Assembly (NCBI GenBank): GCA_019454205.1
Contig: CP075369.1
Coordinates: forward strand, 558,001 to 622,000
Direction of reading: 5' to 3'
From: Xanthobacteraceae bacterium
GTDB taxonomy: Bacteria; Pseudomonadota; Alphaproteobacteria; Rhizobiales; Xanthobacteraceae
DNA: 64,000 nucleotides
The notes below the pieces were generated by a model. That model was not told the DNA's origin and did not search any database. It saw only the letters and a program-made list of their open reading frames with translations. The translations under genes and the position numbers were made by a program. How positions within the stretch are numbered: the stretch's first letter is position 1; every line of letters begins with the position of its first letter. Of this stretch, positions 62,142 to 64,000 are shown piece after piece.

Positions 62142-63599
62142 TTGATCGACATGGTGAACATTGGGATCATAACGGCGAATAGCGATTATGACCTCGTGGT
62201 AGTGCGTCGTGAGCGTGATTCTCTCGGCGAAATGGATATTGAAGAAAACCGCTATTGGGGGATTCACACCGAACGCGCGGTTCGCAATTTCCCGATTACC
62301 GGGATTTCTATCGGGAAATTTCCTGAGCTTATCAGGGCGCTAATGCTGGTGAAGATCGCTGCGGCCCGCGGCAATCGTATGGTTGGAGCGCTGTCATCGG
62401 CGAACGCCGAGGCCATCGAGATGGCTTGTGACAGGCTTATGAGCGAGCCAGCTTTTTCAAGACAGTTTCCTGTCGACATTATTCAGGGTGGGGCGGGTAC
62501 GTCGACAAATATGAATGCGAACGAGGTAATCGCGAATCTCGCGATTGAAATCCTCGGAGGAATTAGGGGCGACTATAAACTCGTTTCCCCGCATGACGAC
62601 GTGAATATGTCGCAATCCACGAACGACGCCTATCCAACCGCGCTTCGACTCGCAGTGCTAATGGCCGCTGAGCCGTTGCTGAAAGCAATGGAGCAACTTG
62701 CCGAAGAAATGGCCCGCAAGGGTGCCGAATTCGCCCACATTTTGAAGATCGGCCGCACGCAACTGCAGGAAGCAGTTCCGATGACGCTGGGTCAAGAGTT
62801 TAGTGCTTTTGCGGTTACAATTCGGGAGGACGTTGAACGAATTCAGGAGTCACTCCGACACTTCTGCGAAGTAAACCTTGGTGGCACCGCAATTGGCACT
62901 GGCCTCAACGCACGGGCTAGGTATGCAGAAAAAGCAATCACGGAGCTTGCAGCACTCACTGGCTACCCGATCAAACAGGCGCCAGATCTTGTGGAAGCGA
63001 CTTCAGATATGGGCGCCTTTGTTTTGTTTTCCGGCGTCCTCAAGCGAGTTGCCGTCAAGCTATCCAAAATTTGCAATGATCTTCGTTTGCTTGCGAGCGG
63101 GCCGGGTGCGGGCTTCGCGGAGATAAAATTGCCAGCCGTGCAGGCAGGCTCGTCAATCATGCCAGGCAAAGTGAACCCGGTAATTCCGGAAGTCGTAAAT
63201 CAGGTTGCGTATCTTGTCATAGGTCACGACTTGACTGTGACAATGTGCGCTGAGGCCGGGCAATTACAGCTGAATGCCTTCGAGCCGACGATCGGCTATT
63301 GCGTTCTGTCGTCGATCCGCTACCTGACCTCGAGCATAAATACGCTGTCAGCGCGCTGTATTGTAGGCATAGAGGCCAATGAGACGCGGTGCAGGGAAGT
63401 AGCCGAAACCAGCGTTGGACTCGCAACAGCACTAGCGCCTTTCATTGGGTACGAAAATTCGGCGAGGATCGCGAAACGCGCATTAGCGGAGAATAGGCGC
63501 GTGGCGGAGCTAGTGCTCGAAGAGGGCATTCTGAGCGAAGAAGCCGTTAGGAAGTTCCTTTCTGCTGAGGCTATGACAAAGCCGGTTCGCTCGGAATAA
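62142..63599 (+). CDS. aspA: Aspartate ammonia-lyase
   Basis: The 485-residue protein of the fumarase/aspartase family has NMSQSTNDAYPTALR near residue 150, TSDMGAFVLFSGVLKR near 288 and the signature GSSIMPGKVNP near 336, whose Ser is the catalytic base. Length and overall wording fit aspartase rather than argininosuccinate lyase or fumarase C, though a related substrate is possible. It converts aspartate to fumarate and ammonia. It lies 15 bases after the MoaD-like gene and 12 bases before cofG. It fits release and use of aspartate nitrogen. Confidence 0.82.
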   Translation: MIDMVNIGIITANSDYDLVVVRRERDSLGEMDIEENRYWGIHTERAVRNFPITGISIGKFPELIRALMLVKIAAARGNRMVGALSSANAEAIEMACDRLMSEPAFSRQFPVDIIQGGAGTSTNMNANEVIANLAIEILGGIRGDYKLVSPHDDVNMSQSTNDAYPTALRLAVLMAAEPLLKAMEQLAEEMARKGAEFAHILKIGRTQLQEAVPMTLGQEFSAFAVTIREDVERIQESLRHFCEVNLGGTAIGTGLNARARYAEKAITELAALTGYPIKQAPDLVEATSDMGAFVLFSGVLKRVAVKLSKICNDLRLLASGPGAGFAEIKLPAVQAGSSIMPGKVNPVIPEVVNQVAYLVIGHDLTVTMCAEAGQLQLNAFEPTIGYCVLSSIRYLTSSINTLSARCIVGIEANETRCREVAETSVGLATALAPFIGYENSARIAKRALAENRRVAELVLEEGILSEEAVRKFLSAEAMTKPVRSE

Positions 63600-63611
63600 C
63601 AAGGTGCGGTT

Positions 63612-64000
63612 ATGACAAATGCAATCGATATTCAGGACTATGCGCTTGAAGAAGCGCGGTCGTTGCTTGCGCGCTTTGAGACGACACCGCTTGAAGTATT
63701 GCTTGAGGAAGCATCGCGTCAGGCGCGCGATTGGCACGGCCACAACATCTCCTTCTCGCGAAAAGTATTCATTCCCCTGACGCAGCTGTGCCGGGATACA
63801 TGCGCTTACTGCACTTTTGCGAAGACGCCGCGACATTTTAAGGCGGCGTATCTTTCGTCCGAGGAAGTATTGCAGATTGCCAAGGCCGGCGAACGCGCAG
63901 GCTGTACGGAGGCGCTGTTCACGCTCGGCGACAAGCCGGAATTGCGTTACGCCGCCGCACGCGAAGAACTCGAAGCATTGGGCTATCCATCGACGCACAC
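63612..64000 (+). CDS. cofG: FO synthase, CofG part, 3' end outside window
   Basis: The first 129 residues carry FIPLTQLCRDTCAYCTF, a radical SAM site with Cys60, Cys64 and Cys67 (C-x3-C-x2-C) as in CofG or the N-terminal half of FbiC. The enzyme makes the 5-deazaflavin Fo of F420 from tyrosine and a ribityl-pyrimidine with S-adenosylmethionine. Whether it continues into a CofH domain (FbiC) or ends as separate CofG is not visible. It supplies the missing first step for the cofEDC genes at 39610. Confidence 0.88.
   Translation, partial: MTNAIDIQDYALEEARSLLARFETTPLEVLLEEASRQARDWHGHNISFSRKVFIPLTQLCRDTCAYCTFAKTPRHFKAAYLSSEEVLQIAKAGERAGCTEALFTLGDKPELRYAAAREELEALGYPSTH

Noticed and set aside
1..64000. 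CRISPR array, tRNA or rRNA genes, riboswitches
   Set aside because: No regularly spaced repeats and no cloverleaf-like or conserved RNA sequence were recognised on reading; a covariance-model search would be needed to exclude small RNAs.

Overview
The window comes from an alphaproteobacterium, most likely of the order Hyphomicrobiales. The split proton-translocating transhydrogenase (alpha1, alpha2 and beta as separate genes) and the recombinase/DUF2924/DUF3489 trio both point there. The genus is not determined. No tRNA, rRNA, CRISPR array or recognisable insertion sequence was seen.

Region 1 (1 to about 9.2 kb) is mobile or defence-type DNA. It holds a partial NurA-like nuclease, a conserved HTH/coiled-coil protein, a large serine recombinase with its DUF2924 and DUF3489 partners, a ParB-domain DNA methyltransferase with a DUF5681 protein, a small PD-(D/E)XK-like protein and an XRE regulator. 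Region 2 (9.2 to 16.8 kb) is more ordinary: a MATE exporter, a small zinc-ribbon protein, an MFS transporter, an M17 aminopeptidase and the visibly GC-richer pntAA-pntAB-pntB block.

Region 3 (16.9 to 64 kb) is a dense catabolic island built around two cofactors. It has cofE, cofD, cofC and the start of cofG/fbiC for coenzyme F420, and four luciferase-like (LLM) oxidoreductases of the kind that often use F420. It also has five complete molybdenum hydroxylases of the xanthine dehydrogenase family. Two of these fuse the molybdenum subunit to an FAD subunit that carries an extra cysteine cluster. Three unrelated uptake systems are present: an NMT1-type ABC importer, a tripartite tricarboxylate transporter and a Pot-type ABC importer. 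Further enzymes include DUF917 and DUF1177 proteins, an M24 hydrolase, a threonine-synthase-like PLP enzyme, RidA, a tandem carboxymuconolactone-decarboxylase-like protein, a PepE dipeptidase, an aspartase and a flavin reductase. Two IclR regulators and one GntR regulator sit inside the island.

The genes look like parallel catabolic modules. Module 1 (16.9-26.5 kb) is DUF917, LLM, a three-subunit Mo hydroxylase and a fused Mo hydroxylase. Paralogues of every part except DUF917 recur at 47-52 kb and 58-62 kb, where DUF1177 takes its place. A central F420 operon (31.1-42 kb) carries the fifth Mo hydroxylase, two LLM enzymes and cofEDC. Two conserved operator-like sequences tie operons together: one at 16,853 and 26,641, the other at 30,982 and 42,855. 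The inferred job is uptake of nitrogen-containing, probably heterocyclic compounds, their hydroxylation by Mo enzymes, reduction by F420-dependent enzymes, and hydrolysis with nitrogen release. The actual substrates cannot be read from the sequence.
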